A stretch of DNA of 64,000 nt from Bin55 sp963664665 (GTDB lineage: Bacteria > Pseudomonadota > Gammaproteobacteria > Pseudomonadales > Azotimanducaceae), in assembly GCA_963664665.2 (NCBI GenBank), contig CAXXMH010000008.1:186001-250000 (forward strand), written 5' to 3'. Below, piece by piece: positions 35,225 to 43,554 of this stretch. The position numbers and the translations under genes were made by a program. Within the stretch, counting starts at the first letter, position 1. Each line of letters begins with the position of its first letter. The notes beneath the pieces are model-generated. The model searched no databases. It was not told the DNA's origin and saw nothing but the letters and a program-made list of their open reading frames with translations.

Positions 35225-35620
35225 CTAGAAAACCGTACAGAGAATTTCGCCACCTACGCCGAAGCGCCGGGCAGCCTTCTCTGTGATTACTCCCTGATTG
35301 GTGGATAAGATCGCCGTGCCTAAGCCACCACGTACGCGTGGGAGCTTATCGCTTCCTACGTAACGTCGCAAGCCCGGCCGACTAGCTCGATCAATCGATT
35401 CGATAACGGGATTACCGTCGTCTAAATACTTCAGAGTAATGGTCAATAAAGGCTTTGCTTCATCAGAGGTTTCATAGCTCTCTATGTAGCCTTCCGTTGC
35501 GAGAACGTTGCAAATAGCACGCTTCAATTTCGAATTCGGCATCGTGACTCGCTTCATACGCACCATTTGAGCATTGCGTATGCGTGTCAACATGTCTGCC
35601 ACGGGATCCTGCATCGTCAT
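35225..35620 (-). CDS. rpsH: 30S ribosomal protein S8
   Basis: 131 residues (E. coli 130). MTMQDPVADMLTRIRNAQ start and the C-terminal GLGTAILSTNQGVITEKAARRFGVGGEILCTVF are diagnostic. A primary 16S binder and, in E. coli, the repressor of the spc operon. The start at 35620 matches E. coli MSMQDP. Confidence 0.96.
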   Translation of the reverse strand: MTMQDPVADMLTRIRNAQMVRMKRVTMPNSKLKRAICNVLATEGYIESYETSDEAKPLLTITLKYLDDGNPVIESIDRASRPGLRRYVGSDKLPRVRGGLGTAILSTNQGVITEKAARRFGVGGEILCTVF

Positions 35621-35626
35621 CGTGAC

Positions 35627-35932
35627 TTACCAGCTCGCCTTGACTAAACCCGGAACATCGCCGCGCATTGCAGCTTCACGTAGTTTGTTGCGACCCAATC
35701 CGAATTTGCGATAGACGCCGCGAGGACGCCCTGAAATACCACAGCGTCGTTGCCGTCTTATCGGGTTCGCATTACGCGGCAGTCGTTGAAGAGCGTGTTG
35801 TGCCGCTAAGCGAGTCTCGTAATCGGCAGATCGATCATTTACGATCCCCTTCAACTCACTTCGCTTTTCTGCGTACTTTGCGCAAATCTTCGCTCGTTTG
35901 ACTTCCCGCGCAAGCATCGATTTCTTTGCCAT
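35627..35932 (-). CDS. rpsN: 30S ribosomal protein S14 (long, zinc-free form)
   Basis: 101 residues, same as E. coli. Starts MAKKSMLAREVKRAKICAKY (ATG 35932) and ends with RRCGISGRPRGVYRKFGLGRNKLRE, the long form without the CxxC...CxxC zinc motif. It sits between rplE and rpsH. Confidence 0.96.
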   Translation of the reverse strand: MAKKSMLAREVKRAKICAKYAEKRSELKGIVNDRSADYETRLAAQHALQRLPRNANPIRRQRRCGISGRPRGVYRKFGLGRNKLREAAMRGDVPGLVKASW

Positions 35933-35939
35933 TTGGCTT

Positions 35940-36491
35940 TCAGCTCCTAAATGGGAATCCGAAGGCTCGAAGCAATGCCAAGCCTTCTTCGTCCGTATTC
36001 GCAGTGGTCGTAACACTGATGTTCATGCCACGAATCCGATCAATCTTGTCGTAGTCGATTTCTGGAAACACGATCTGTTCGGTCATGCCCATGGAAAAGT
36101 TTCCGCGCCCATCAAAGGCTCGTGGGTTCAATCCACGAAAGTCCCGAATTCGCGGAATCGCGATCCCGATAAGACGTTCAACAAATTCATACATGCGCGC
36201 ACGTCGCAACGTGACCATGCAACCCACAGTCCAGCCGGCTCTAATTTTGAAAGCCGCCTCTGATTTGCGAGCCATCGTCAATTTCGGCTTTTGTCCAGTG
36301 ATCAACGCGAGATCATCAACGGCTGCGTCAAGAATCTTTGAGTCGACTTTGCCCTCAACGATCGCGGCGCCAACGCCCATGTTCAGCGTTACTTTCACCA
36401 AGCGCGGTACTGCCATAATCGATGAGTAGCTGAATTCTTCCATCAATTGCGGCCGAATCCCTTCTTGATACTCGCTGAGCAGATTTGCCAT
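35940..36491 (-). CDS. rplE: 50S ribosomal protein L5
   Basis: 183 residues (E. coli 179). VPRLVKVTLNMGVGAA, the loop MVTLRRARMYEFVERLIGIAIPRIRDFRGL, and NFSMGMTEQIVFPEIDYDKIDRIRGMNI are characteristic. Binds 5S rRNA and contacts P-site tRNA. Confidence 0.97.
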   Translation of the reverse strand: MANLLSEYQEGIRPQLMEEFSYSSIMAVPRLVKVTLNMGVGAAIVEGKVDSKILDAAVDDLALITGQKPKLTMARKSEAAFKIRAGWTVGCMVTLRRARMYEFVERLIGIAIPRIRDFRGLNPRAFDGRGNFSMGMTEQIVFPEIDYDKIDRIRGMNISVTTTANTDEEGLALLRAFGFPFRS

Positions 36492-36493
36492 AG

Positions 36494-36805
36494 CTAAGCA
36501 ATCCTCTCATCGTTTGATTTGAATGCGCGCACTTTCTCGCCGTCTTCTTCAATCAGCTTCACCTTGTCGCGCTTCTGCGTGTCTGGGTTGTAGATCGCCA
36601 CATTTGAAATATGCAACGAAGCCTCCTGCTCAAGGATGCCACTCTGTTCACCTTCGCGTTGGGCTTTGACATGACGCTTAACGACATTGACACTGCCAAC
36701 GACAACCCGATCTTCGCCTACAAGTCGAACTACATAGCCAATTCGACCTTTATCGCGTCCAGCAATGACGATGACTTGGTCGTCTACTCGAATTCGTCGT
36801 TTCAT
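36494..36805 (-). CDS. rplX: 50S ribosomal protein L24
   Basis: 103 residues (E. coli 104). KOW motif in IRVDDQVIVIAGRDKGRIGYV and ASLHISNVAIYNPDTQKRDKV. Early assembly protein near the tunnel exit. Two nt before rplE. Confidence 0.96.
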   Translation of the reverse strand: MKRRIRVDDQVIVIAGRDKGRIGYVVRLVGEDRVVVGSVNVVKRHVKAQREGEQSGILEQEASLHISNVAIYNPDTQKRDKVKLIEEDGEKVRAFKSNDERIA

Positions 36806-36810
36806 TGTCG

Positions 36811-37176
36811 TTACAGAACCTCTGGTGCCAATGACACGATACGCATGAAATTACTCGTTCGCAATTCGCGCGTGACAGGTCCGAATATGCGGGTCCCGAT
36901 GGGTTCATCGCCTTGTAAGAGCACCGCCGCGTTCTGGTCGAACTTAATGAGCGAACCGTCCGACCGCCGCATGCCCTTGCGCGTCCGCACCACGACCGCG
37001 TTCATGACCTGACCCTTGCGGACACGTCCGTTCGGCGTAGCTTCTTTTACTGTGATCTTGATTACATCGCCAATACGAGCGTAACGACGGCGTGATCCGC
37101 CAAGTACCTTTATGCACTTTACCCGTCTGGCGCCGCTGTTGTCGGCGACTTCGAGCATCGTTTCGGCTTGAATCAT
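36811..37176 (-). CDS. rplN: 50S ribosomal protein L14
   Basis: 121 residues (E. coli 123). Starts MIQAETMLEVADNSGARRVKCIKVLGGS, with GRVRKGQVMNAVVVRTRKGMRR and the C-terminal FGPVTRELRTSNFMRIVSLAPEVL. Forms an intersubunit bridge. It follows rpsQ by 6 nt, the start of the spc gene group. Confidence 0.97.
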   Translation of the reverse strand: MIQAETMLEVADNSGARRVKCIKVLGGSRRRYARIGDVIKITVKEATPNGRVRKGQVMNAVVVRTRKGMRRSDGSLIKFDQNAAVLLQGDEPIGTRIFGPVTRELRTSNFMRIVSLAPEVL

Positions 37177-37182
37177 GGCGTC

Positions 37183-37446
37183 CTATCCCCGCGTTGATTT
37201 GACGTCAATGGATTTCAATTTGAAGGATTTAGACTTGGAGATCGGGCGGCACTCAACCGCACTTACGAGATCACCAAGACCGCACTCGTTGTCCTCGTCG
37301 TGAATATGGAATTTCGACGACTTCTTGATGTACTTACCGTAGATCGGATGCTTCACGCGTCGATCGACACGAAGCGTAGCCGTCTTATCTGCACCGATTG
37401 ATACGACCTCACCACGGACGGTGCGCGGGATCTTTACTTCAGCCAC
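37183..37446 (-). CDS. rpsQ: 30S ribosomal protein S17
   Basis: 87 residues (E. coli 84). RTVRGEVVSIGADKTATLRVDRRVKHPIYGKYIKKSSKFHIHDEDN is typical. Overlaps rpmC by 8 nt, indicating coupled translation. Last gene of the S10 group. Confidence 0.96.
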   Translation of the reverse strand: MAEVKIPRTVRGEVVSIGADKTATLRVDRRVKHPIYGKYIKKSSKFHIHDEDNECGLGDLVSAVECRPISKSKSFKLKSIDVKSTRG

Positions 37447-37630
37447 TGGTTTTCTCCCGCATGATCGTTTTTACTCGTGCGATATCGCGTCTCGTCTGCT
37501 TAATCAAGTGCGATTGAGGCAGCTGATCCATCGAACGCTTGATACGCAAATTGAAGTTCTCTTTTAACAGGCGCACCTGCTCTGCCTTTAGTTCATCAAG
37601 GGTCAAATCGCGTAGGTCCGCTGCTTTCAT
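37439..37630 (-). CDS. rpmC: 50S ribosomal protein L29
   Basis: 63 residues, same as E. coli. MKAADLRDLTLDELKAEQVRLLKENFNLRIK and the C-terminal HLIKQTRRDIARVKTIMREK. Sits near the tunnel exit, a docking site for trigger factor and SRP. Its start overlaps rplP by 1 nt. Confidence 0.96.
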   Translation of the reverse strand: MKAADLRDLTLDELKAEQVRLLKENFNLRIKRSMDQLPQSHLIKQTRRDIARVKTIMREKTSG

Positions 37631-38043
37631 TACGACCCACTCCGGCGCACGAGCGTGGTCGTGAACGGTAATTTCGATGACGCCAGCCGGAACGCCTCGC
37701 GAGCCGTTTCTTCAGTGACGCCTTCCATTTCATACAGAACACGACCAGGTTGAATTTGTGCAACCCAGTACTCGACACTCCCCTTACCTTTGCCCTGGCG
37801 GACTTCGAGAGGTTTCTTGGTGATTGGTTTGTCCGGAAACACCCGAATCCAAACCTTGCCACCTCGACGTACGTATCGCGTCATCGCTCGTCGTCCCGCT
37901 TCAATCTGGCGAGCGGTCAAACGACCTCGACCCGTAGCTTTTAGCCCATACTCGCCAAACGCAACGCGACCCCCACGGAGCGCCATTCCGCGATTTCGGC
38001 CTTTTTGCTGTTTGCGGTACTTAGTCCGCGCCGGTTGTAACAT
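37630..38043 (-). CDS. rplP: 50S ribosomal protein L16
   Basis: 137 residues (E. coli 136). MLQPARTKYRKQQKGRNRG start and the conserved MTRYVRRGGKVWIRVFPDKPITKKP and RMGKGKG-type stretch (here VRQGKGKGSVEYWVA). Contacts A-site tRNA. Six nt after rpsC. Confidence 0.97.
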   Translation of the reverse strand: MLQPARTKYRKQQKGRNRGMALRGGRVAFGEYGLKATGRGRLTARQIEAGRRAMTRYVRRGGKVWIRVFPDKPITKKPLEVRQGKGKGSVEYWVAQIQPGRVLYEMEGVTEETAREAFRLASSKLPFTTTLVRRSGS

Positions 38044-38049
38044 CGTTCT

Positions 38050-38706
38050 TTAAGCCGCAAGCCCCTCACGTTCGCCATCACCGATGATTTCGCCTTTGAA
38101 AATCCAGACCTTGACACCTAATGTGCCGTAGGTTGTCATCGCTTCAACAACCGCGTAATCGATATCCGCACGCAGCGTATGAAGCGGGACGCGACCTTCC
38201 GCAAACGTCTCGGTACGCGCAATTTCAACGCCGTTTAATCGACCCGCGACGCGTACTTTGATGCCTTCAGCACCCATGCGGATCGCGTTCGTCATCACTC
38301 GACGTACGGCTCGGCGAAACGCGACACGCTTCTCAAGTTGCTGCGCGACGTTTTGAGCTGCCAGATACGCGTCGATTTCTGGTTTGCGGATTTCTTCGAC
38401 ATCGAGCTTAACTGGCTGATTCATCATGACGGATAGCTCAGCACGCAACTTATCGATATCCGCACCTTTGGTTCCGATTACCATGCCTGGCCGCGCACTG
38501 TGAATCAACACATGGATGTCACTACGCGGACGTTTGATCTCGATCCGACTTACGTAAGCGTCACGAAGGCGATTCATCAAATAGTCTCGGACTTCGAGAT
38601 CATTCAGCAGGTAATTTGCATAGTTCCGCTTATTCGCATACCAAATCGAGGTGTGTTGTTTGTTTATCCCAAGGCGCATACCATTGGGGTTGACTTTTTG
38701 ACCCAC
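38050..38706 (-). CDS. rpsC: 30S ribosomal protein S3
   Basis: 218 residues (E. coli 233). The GTG at 38706 gives VGQKVNPNGMRLGINKQHTS, matching the family MGQKVHPNG; AAGGAG lies about 9 nt upstream. The ATG at 38733 would overlap rplV by 26 nt and is less likely. KH domain with RPGMVIGTKGADIDKLRAEL and C-domain RTETFAEGRVPLHTLRADIDY-type stretch. Helicase-like role at the mRNA entry. Confidence 0.95.
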   Translation of the reverse strand: MGQKVNPNGMRLGINKQHTSIWYANKRNYANYLLNDLEVRDYLMNRLRDAYVSRIEIKRPRSDIHVLIHSARPGMVIGTKGADIDKLRAELSVMMNQPVKLDVEEIRKPEIDAYLAAQNVAQQLEKRVAFRRAVRRVMTNAIRMGAEGIKVRVAGRLNGVEIARTETFAEGRVPLHTLRADIDYAVVEAMTTYGTLGVKVWIFKGEIIGDGEREGLAA

Positions 38707-38707
38707 G

Positions 38708-39052
38708 CTAACGCGCTCCTTGGTTCTCGTCACTCACCGCAAGGGTGATATGACATGTTCGTTTGAAAACACGACCTGTACGACCGCGACCGTGGTACCG
38801 CAACCGCTTCATCGTCAGCCCTTCGTTCACATAAGCTTCGGAAATCCACAAGTCGTCGACAGCCGCATTCTTGTTTTCGGCGTTGGCAACCGCTGACTCT
38901 AATAGTCGGCTAACGTGTGCTGCACTCTTTTGAACATCGAAGCGCAGCACGTCCAATGCCGAGGTTACCGGCATGCCGCGAATCTGATCGACCACCAATC
39001 GCGCTTTCTGTGGCGATACACGCAGTCGGCTAGCGGTCGCAGTCGCTTTCAT
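38708..39052 (-). CDS. rplV: 50S ribosomal protein L22
   Basis: 114 residues (E. coli 110). The start MKATATASRLRVSPQKARLVVDQIRG at 39052 matches the family; the longer frame to 39121 runs back into rpsS. The tunnel hairpin MKRLRYHGRGRTGRVFKRTCHIT is intact. Confidence 0.96.
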   Translation of the reverse strand: MKATATASRLRVSPQKARLVVDQIRGMPVTSALDVLRFDVQKSAAHVSRLLESAVANAENKNAAVDDLWISEAYVNEGLTMKRLRYHGRGRTGRVFKRTCHITLAVSDENQGAR

Positions 39053-39059
39053 CTTACAC

Positions 39060-39335
39060 CTACACCCTTGCCTTTCGATCCGCAGCGTGACCGCGAAACG
39101 TTCGTGTGGGCGCAAACTCACCTAACTTGTGGCCGACCAGCTCCTCTGTGATAAACACCGGAACGTGCGCACGACCGTTGTGTACTTGGATCGTCAGCCC
39201 CACCATCTGCGGGACAACCATTGAGCGCCTTGACCAGGTTCTAATCGGCCGTCGATCATTGGTCTCCTGAGCGCGCTCGACCTTCTTGATCAGATGTAGA
39301 TCCACGAAAGGTCCCTTGCGAAGTGAACGAGCCAT
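39060..39335 (-). CDS. rpsS: 30S ribosomal protein S19
   Basis: 91 residues (E. coli 92). MARSLRKGPFVDLHLIKKVE, TWSRRSMVVPQMVGLTIQVHNG and KLGEFAPTRTFRGHA are diagnostic. Located in the 30S head. Three nt after rplB. Confidence 0.97.
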   Translation of the reverse strand: MARSLRKGPFVDLHLIKKVERAQETNDRRPIRTWSRRSMVVPQMVGLTIQVHNGRAHVPVFITEELVGHKLGEFAPTRTFRGHAADRKARV

Positions 39336-39338
39336 GTG

Positions 39339-40166
39339 CTATCTCCTTCCTCTTCGTCGTACGATAAGGTGGTTTGTGCGTTTGTTGCGTCGTGTTTTGA
39401 ATCCTTTGGTTGGTTTACCCGTCGGCGATACCGGATCCCGTCCACCTGATGACTTCCCTTCGCCGCCGCCAAGCGGGTGGTCAACTGGGTTCATTGCTAC
39501 GCCTCGCACTGTGGGACGGATGCCGCGCCAGCGCTTGGCTCCAGCTTTACCTAGTGAGCGTAAGTTGTGTTCTGGATTGCTCACCTCACCTAGGACCGCT
39601 CGACACTCCGCTAATACGCGTCGCATCTCGCCGGAACGAAGACGCAACGTTGCATAGGTGCCTTCGCGTGCAACCAGTTGTGCGGATGTCCCGGCGCTAC
39701 GCGCCAGTTGAGCACCTTTGCCAGGTTTAAGCTCGATACAGTGCACGACGCTACCGAGCGGTAGATTTCGCAACGGCATTGCATTGCCCACACTGATCGC
39801 CGCGGATGTACCGGAGCGCACTGTATCACCTGCTTTTAACCCTTCTGGTGCGATGATGTACCGACGCTCACCGTCCCGATACTTGACGAGCGCGATGTTC
39901 GCAGATCGATTCGGGTCGTATTCCAAACGCTCAACCGTGGCGGGAATATTGTCTTTCGTTCGCTTGAAATCTATCTTTCGATAGTGCTGTTTATGCGCGC
40001 CGCCGCGGTGACGCGTGGTGATGCGTCCTGCGTTGTTTCGACCACCTCGACCATGCTGGCTTTCAAGTAAAGGCTTGTACGGCGAACCCTTGTGCAGATC
40101 CGGCTGAACGACCTTTGTGACGAAGCGACGACCTGGGGACGTCGGTTTGGTTTGTATGACCGCCAT
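39339..40166 (-). CDS. rplB: 50S ribosomal protein L2
   Basis: 275 residues (E. coli 273). The C-terminal MNPVDHPLGGGEGKSSGGRDPVSPTGKPTKGFKTR includes the conserved His near the peptidyl transferase centre. N-terminal GRITTRHRGGAHKQHYRKIDF is the RNA-binding part. Start overlaps rplW by 1 nt. Confidence 0.97.
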   Translation of the reverse strand: MAVIQTKPTSPGRRFVTKVVQPDLHKGSPYKPLLESQHGRGGRNNAGRITTRHRGGAHKQHYRKIDFKRTKDNIPATVERLEYDPNRSANIALVKYRDGERRYIIAPEGLKAGDTVRSGTSAAISVGNAMPLRNLPLGSVVHCIELKPGKGAQLARSAGTSAQLVAREGTYATLRLRSGEMRRVLAECRAVLGEVSNPEHNLRSLGKAGAKRWRGIRPTVRGVAMNPVDHPLGGGEGKSSGGRDPVSPTGKPTKGFKTRRNKRTNHLIVRRRGRR

Positions 40167-40471
40167 CAGAAATCCCTCGTAAAGTCGATGTCATCACCTT
40201 CTGCAAGGCGTACGTATGCCTTTTTCCAAGACTTAAATCGACTTACGCTACCGCGCCGAAGCATCCGCTGTTTGACTTTGCCTTTGACGTTAACGGTCGA
40301 AACTTTGAGAACGTTCACGTCGAACAGTTTTTCGACGGCGTACTTAATCTCATGCTTGGTAGCATCTTGAAGCACTTTAAACGTGTACTGATTTCCTTGG
40401 TCACCGATATTTGTCGTCTTTTCCGTCACATGCGGTTCGACGATCACGTTGTATAAGCGGTCGTCGTTCAT
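40166..40471 (-). CDS. rplW: 50S ribosomal protein L23
   Basis: 101 residues (E. coli 100). Starts at MNDDRLYNVIVEPHVTEKTT (ATG 40471), overlapping the rplD stop by 4 nt. The frame from 40489 is not supported. VLKVSTVNVKGKVKQ forms the exit-tunnel extension. Confidence 0.96.
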   Translation of the reverse strand: MNDDRLYNVIVEPHVTEKTTNIGDQGNQYTFKVLQDATKHEIKYAVEKLFDVNVLKVSTVNVKGKVKQRMLRRGSVSRFKSWKKAYVRLAEGDDIDFTRDF

Positions 40472-41073
40472 GCCAGTGCTTCCTCGCAACGTCGGATCCC
40501 GTCAACGGAAAAAAGCACATGATCGCACTTCATAAGGTTTACAGGATTGAGTTGGCCGAGATTCACGACTTCAACATGGTTTAAGTTGCGCGCAGCACGC
40601 TCAAGCGATTCGTTGTCGGCAACATCGACGATAAGCACGTTGCTGAGTTCTAGTTTCTCGAGCGCCGCGATGAGGTTCTTGGTCTTAGATTCGGGTGTTG
40701 GGAGTTCGTGAACTGCGGTAAGGCGGTCTTGGCGCAACAACTCGGAAAGTAAACAGCGCATAGCGCCGCGGTACATCTTTCGATTGAGCTTTACTGCACG
40801 TTTTACTGCACGGGCAGCGAACGTCACGCCACCACCTTGCCAAATTGGACTGTTGCGTGATCCAGCCCGCGCGCGTCCTGTCCCCTTCTGACGCCACGGC
40901 TTCGCACCGCCGCCGCGTACTTCCGATCGGGTCTTCTGTTTGCGCAGTCCCGTATGACCGCGCCGAATATACGTTTCTAATACTTGATGAACTAGTGCTT
41001 CGCGGTATTCGCTTCCGAACACGCCGTCACTGATCTCGATGTTCTCTGTTGTGTCGCGAAGCGTTACGTTCAT
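40468..41073 (-). CDS. rplD: 50S ribosomal protein L4
   Basis: 201 residues, same as E. coli. The tunnel loop RGGGAKPWRQKGTGRARAGS is intact (erythromycin-related region). Ends next to rplW with a 4-nt overlap. In E. coli L4 also represses the S10 operon; whether that holds here is discussed with the terminator between rpsJ and rplC. Confidence 0.97.
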   Translation of the reverse strand: MNVTLRDTTENIEISDGVFGSEYREALVHQVLETYIRRGHTGLRKQKTRSEVRGGGAKPWRQKGTGRARAGSRNSPIWQGGGVTFAARAVKRAVKLNRKMYRGAMRCLLSELLRQDRLTAVHELPTPESKTKNLIAALEKLELSNVLIVDVADNESLERAARNLNHVEVVNLGQLNPVNLMKCDHVLFSVDGIRRCEEALA

Positions 41074-41075
41074 GG

Positions 41076-41765
41076 TTAGTTCCGAGATTCCGTATCGCCG
41101 TGGTCTTTAATGGCGGGACACACAAATACGTCGCCACCCGTCGGACCCGGCACCGCGCCTTTGATCAGGAGTAGATCGTTCTCCTCGTCGATGGCAACGA
41201 CCTTTAAGTTTTGCACGGTGACTCGCCTGTTACCTAACTGGCCAGCCATCTTCTTACCTTTGAATACCTTGCCCGGGGTTTGACACTGCCCGACGGATCC
41301 TAGGGCGCGATGTGAGATCGAGTTACCGTGTGTGGTGTCTTGCGTCGAGAAATTCCAACGCTTCACCGCACCGGCGAATCCCTTACCTTTCGATGTACCT
41401 CGAACATCAACCGTTTGACCCGGCTCAAATTGTGCCACCGTCAGCGCACCGCCCACTGCCGGGAGTTGATCAGCGTCCACTTCATCGGTACGAAGCTCGT
41501 AAAGCCGACGTCCAGGGGTCTCGTCAACATCGCCTTCTGCCGCCGAGAAACTCGCTTGGTAATGACCAAGTTCTGGCTGGCTGAGCCGCTCCGGTTTCTG
41601 CGTACCACAAGCCACTTGAAGCGCGGCGTAGGCATCCGTTTCCTGGTTCTTAACTCGAACCACGCGGTTAGGTTTTGCCTCTATAACGGTGACAGGAATA
41701 GCGCGCCCCGTTTCATCGAAGAGACGGGTCATACCTCCTTTGGTACCTACGATTCCTATAGTCAT
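41076..41765 (-). CDS. rplC: 50S ribosomal protein L3
   Basis: 229 residues (E. coli 209), with an insertion in the middle near AAEGDVDETPGRRLYEL. N-terminal IGIVGTKGGMTRLFDETGRAIPVTVIEA and the peptidyl-transferase-side loop SHRALGSVGQCQTPGKVFKGKKMAGQ; the E. coli methylated Gln is present, preceded by Cys where E. coli has Asn. First gene after the rpsJ-rplC terminator-like hairpin. Confidence 0.96.
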   Translation of the reverse strand: MTIGIVGTKGGMTRLFDETGRAIPVTVIEAKPNRVVRVKNQETDAYAALQVACGTQKPERLSQPELGHYQASFSAAEGDVDETPGRRLYELRTDEVDADQLPAVGGALTVAQFEPGQTVDVRGTSKGKGFAGAVKRWNFSTQDTTHGNSISHRALGSVGQCQTPGKVFKGKKMAGQLGNRRVTVQNLKVVAIDEENDLLLIKGAVPGPTGGDVFVCPAIKDHGDTESRN

Positions 41766-41805
41766 AACGTTCTCAAAGCGTTTTGAATTTCAGTGCTGCT
41801 TCGGT

Positions 41806-41843
41806 AAAAAAATCGGCGCACCGTTCCAAACAGTGAACCGATT
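41806..41843 (-). terminator. Intrinsic terminator/attenuator between rpsJ and rplC
   Basis: On the minus strand, AATCGG pairs with CCGATT, with an inner stem CACTGTT/AACGGTG (one G-U pair) and a T7 run straight after. A second 7-bp hairpin, TGCGAGC/GCTCGCA, lies just before it. It sits inside what is normally one continuous S10 transcript, about 40 nt before rplC. Confidence 0.8.
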
Positions 41844-41892
41844 CATTTTCGGCTGCGAGCGTTTACGATGCTCGCATTAACGTGAAGTTCGT

Positions 41893-42207
41893 TTACGTGA
41901 CGCTTACTTCGATATCCACTCCTGCGGCCACATCGTGCTTACTAAGCGCATCAACCGTCTTATCTGTGTAGTCAACAATGTCGATCAAACGCTTATGCGT
42001 TCGAATCTCATATTGATCGCGCGCGTCCTTATCAACATGCGGTGAAATCAATACCGTCCATCGTTCCGTGCGCGTTGGCAACGGAATCGGACCAACTAAT
42101 CGGGCTCCCGATCGCTTGATCGAGTCGACCAGATCAGCTGTCGTCGCATCCAGCAGTTTGTGATCAAACGCTTTTAGCTGAATGCGAATATGTTGGTTTG
42201 TTGCCAC
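41893..42207 (-). CDS. rpsJ: 30S ribosomal protein S10 / NusE
   Basis: 104 residues (E. coli 103). IRIQLKAFDHKLLDATTADLVDSIKRSGARLVGPIPLPT is diagnostic; the same protein serves as NusE in antitermination. It is isolated from its usual partners: a terminator lies on the tuf side and a terminator-like hairpin on the rplC side. Confidence 0.97.
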   Translation of the reverse strand: MATNQHIRIQLKAFDHKLLDATTADLVDSIKRSGARLVGPIPLPTRTERWTVLISPHVDKDARDQYEIRTHKRLIDIVDYTDKTVDALSKHDVAAGVDIEVSVT

Positions 42208-42260
42208 TTACCTTCCAAGATTTCAATGCACATATACGCCCCTACCCAATTCGAGGGGCG

Positions 42261-42296
42261 TAAAAAAGGCAGCGAATTTTACTTACGCTGCCTTTC
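42261..42296 (-). terminator. Rho-independent terminator after tuf
   Basis: On the minus strand AAAGGCAGCG pairs with CGCTGCCTTT around a 11-nt loop and runs into a T6 tract. A second hairpin, ACGCCCC...GGGGCGT (42236-42261), follows and lies in the leader of rpsJ. Confidence 0.88.
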
Positions 42297-42310
42297 ATAA
42301 CTGGTTTTTT

Positions 42311-43510
42311 TTATTCGATGATCTTTGTGACGATTCCAGATCCTACCGTTCGTCCACCTTCACGAATTGCGAATCGCAAACCTTCATCCATTGCGATCGG
42401 GCTGATCAGTGACACTTCGAATTCAACGTTGTCGCCTGGCATCACCATTGCGTCTGCGTCCGACATCTCCACTTTCCCTGTAACGTCGGTGGTTCGGAAG
42501 TAGAACTGCGGTCGATAGTTGGTGAAGAACGGGGAGTGTCGCCCACCTTCCTCTTTGGTCAATACATAGACCGACGCTGAAAACTTCGTGTGCGGCGTGA
42601 TTGAGCCAGGTACGGCTAATACTTGACCACGTTCGACTTCGTCGCGCTTCAAACCTCGCAAGAGAACGCCAATGTTCTCACCAGCGCGGCCTTCATCAAG
42701 AAGCTTCCGGAACATCTCGACACCCGTGCACGTCGTTTTCTGCGTGTCGCGAATCCCGATGACTTCCAGCTCATCGCCCATCTTGACGATTCCACGATCC
42801 ACACGGCCAGTAACGACGGTACCACGTCCAGAAATCGAGAAAACGTCCTCAATGGGCATCATGAAAGGTGCGTCAATGGGTCGTTCCGGTTCTGGAATAA
42901 AGTCGTCAAGAGACTGAATTAACTGGCGAACGCTCTCCGCACCGTCTGGACCTTCGTCGCCTTCTAATGCCCTTAAAGCACTACCGACGATGATCGGTGT
43001 ATCTTCCTCAAAGTCGTTGTCGACAAGTAGCTCTTGTACGCTAATCGTGACAAGCTCGACGAACTCTTCACGCTCTTCAGGATCGATTGCGTCAACTTTG
43101 TTGATATAGACCACCATTTTGCGTACACCAACCTGCCGCGCCAATACGATGTGCTCGCGTGTCTGCGGCATAGGTCCGTCATCAGCCGACACGACCAAGA
43201 TTGCACCGTCCATCTGGGCCGCGCCCGTGATCATGTTCTTCACATAATCAGCATGACCAGGACAATCCACGTGAGCATAGTGACGCGCTTCGCTCTCATA
43301 TTCCACGTGAGTCGTTGCAATCGTGATGCCACGTTCTTTCTCTTCCGGTGCGTTATCGATCTCGTCAAATTCCTTGACATCGCCCGAACCACGGTCAGCT
43401 GCACAGATTCTTGTCATTGCGGCTGTCAACGTCGTCTTGCCATGGTCAACGTGACCAATGGTGCCGACATTGATATGCGGCTTGGTACGCTCGAATTTCT
43501 CTTTTGCCAT
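42311..43510 (-). CDS. tuf: Elongation factor Tu
   Basis: 399 residues (E. coli 394). GTPase motifs GHVDHGKTTL, DCPGHADYV and NKVDAID; aminoacyl-tRNA domains 2 and 3 intact to the end. Delivers aminoacyl-tRNA to the ribosome. It is the only tuf copy in the window: no second copy lies before secE. A terminator directly follows. Confidence 0.98.
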   Translation of the reverse strand: MAKEKFERTKPHINVGTIGHVDHGKTTLTAAMTRICAADRGSGDVKEFDEIDNAPEEKERGITIATTHVEYESEARHYAHVDCPGHADYVKNMITGAAQMDGAILVVSADDGPMPQTREHIVLARQVGVRKMVVYINKVDAIDPEEREEFVELVTISVQELLVDNDFEEDTPIIVGSALRALEGDEGPDGAESVRQLIQSLDDFIPEPERPIDAPFMMPIEDVFSISGRGTVVTGRVDRGIVKMGDELEVIGIRDTQKTTCTGVEMFRKLLDEGRAGENIGVLLRGLKRDEVERGQVLAVPGSITPHTKFSASVYVLTKEEGGRHSPFFTNYRPQFYFRTTDVTGKVEMSDADAMVMPGDNVEFEVSLISPIAMDEGLRFAIREGGRTVGSGIVTKIIE

Positions 43511-43554
43511 TTTTGAATTCCTCCGTTATTCGGCAAGACGATTGAGCTGCGTTG

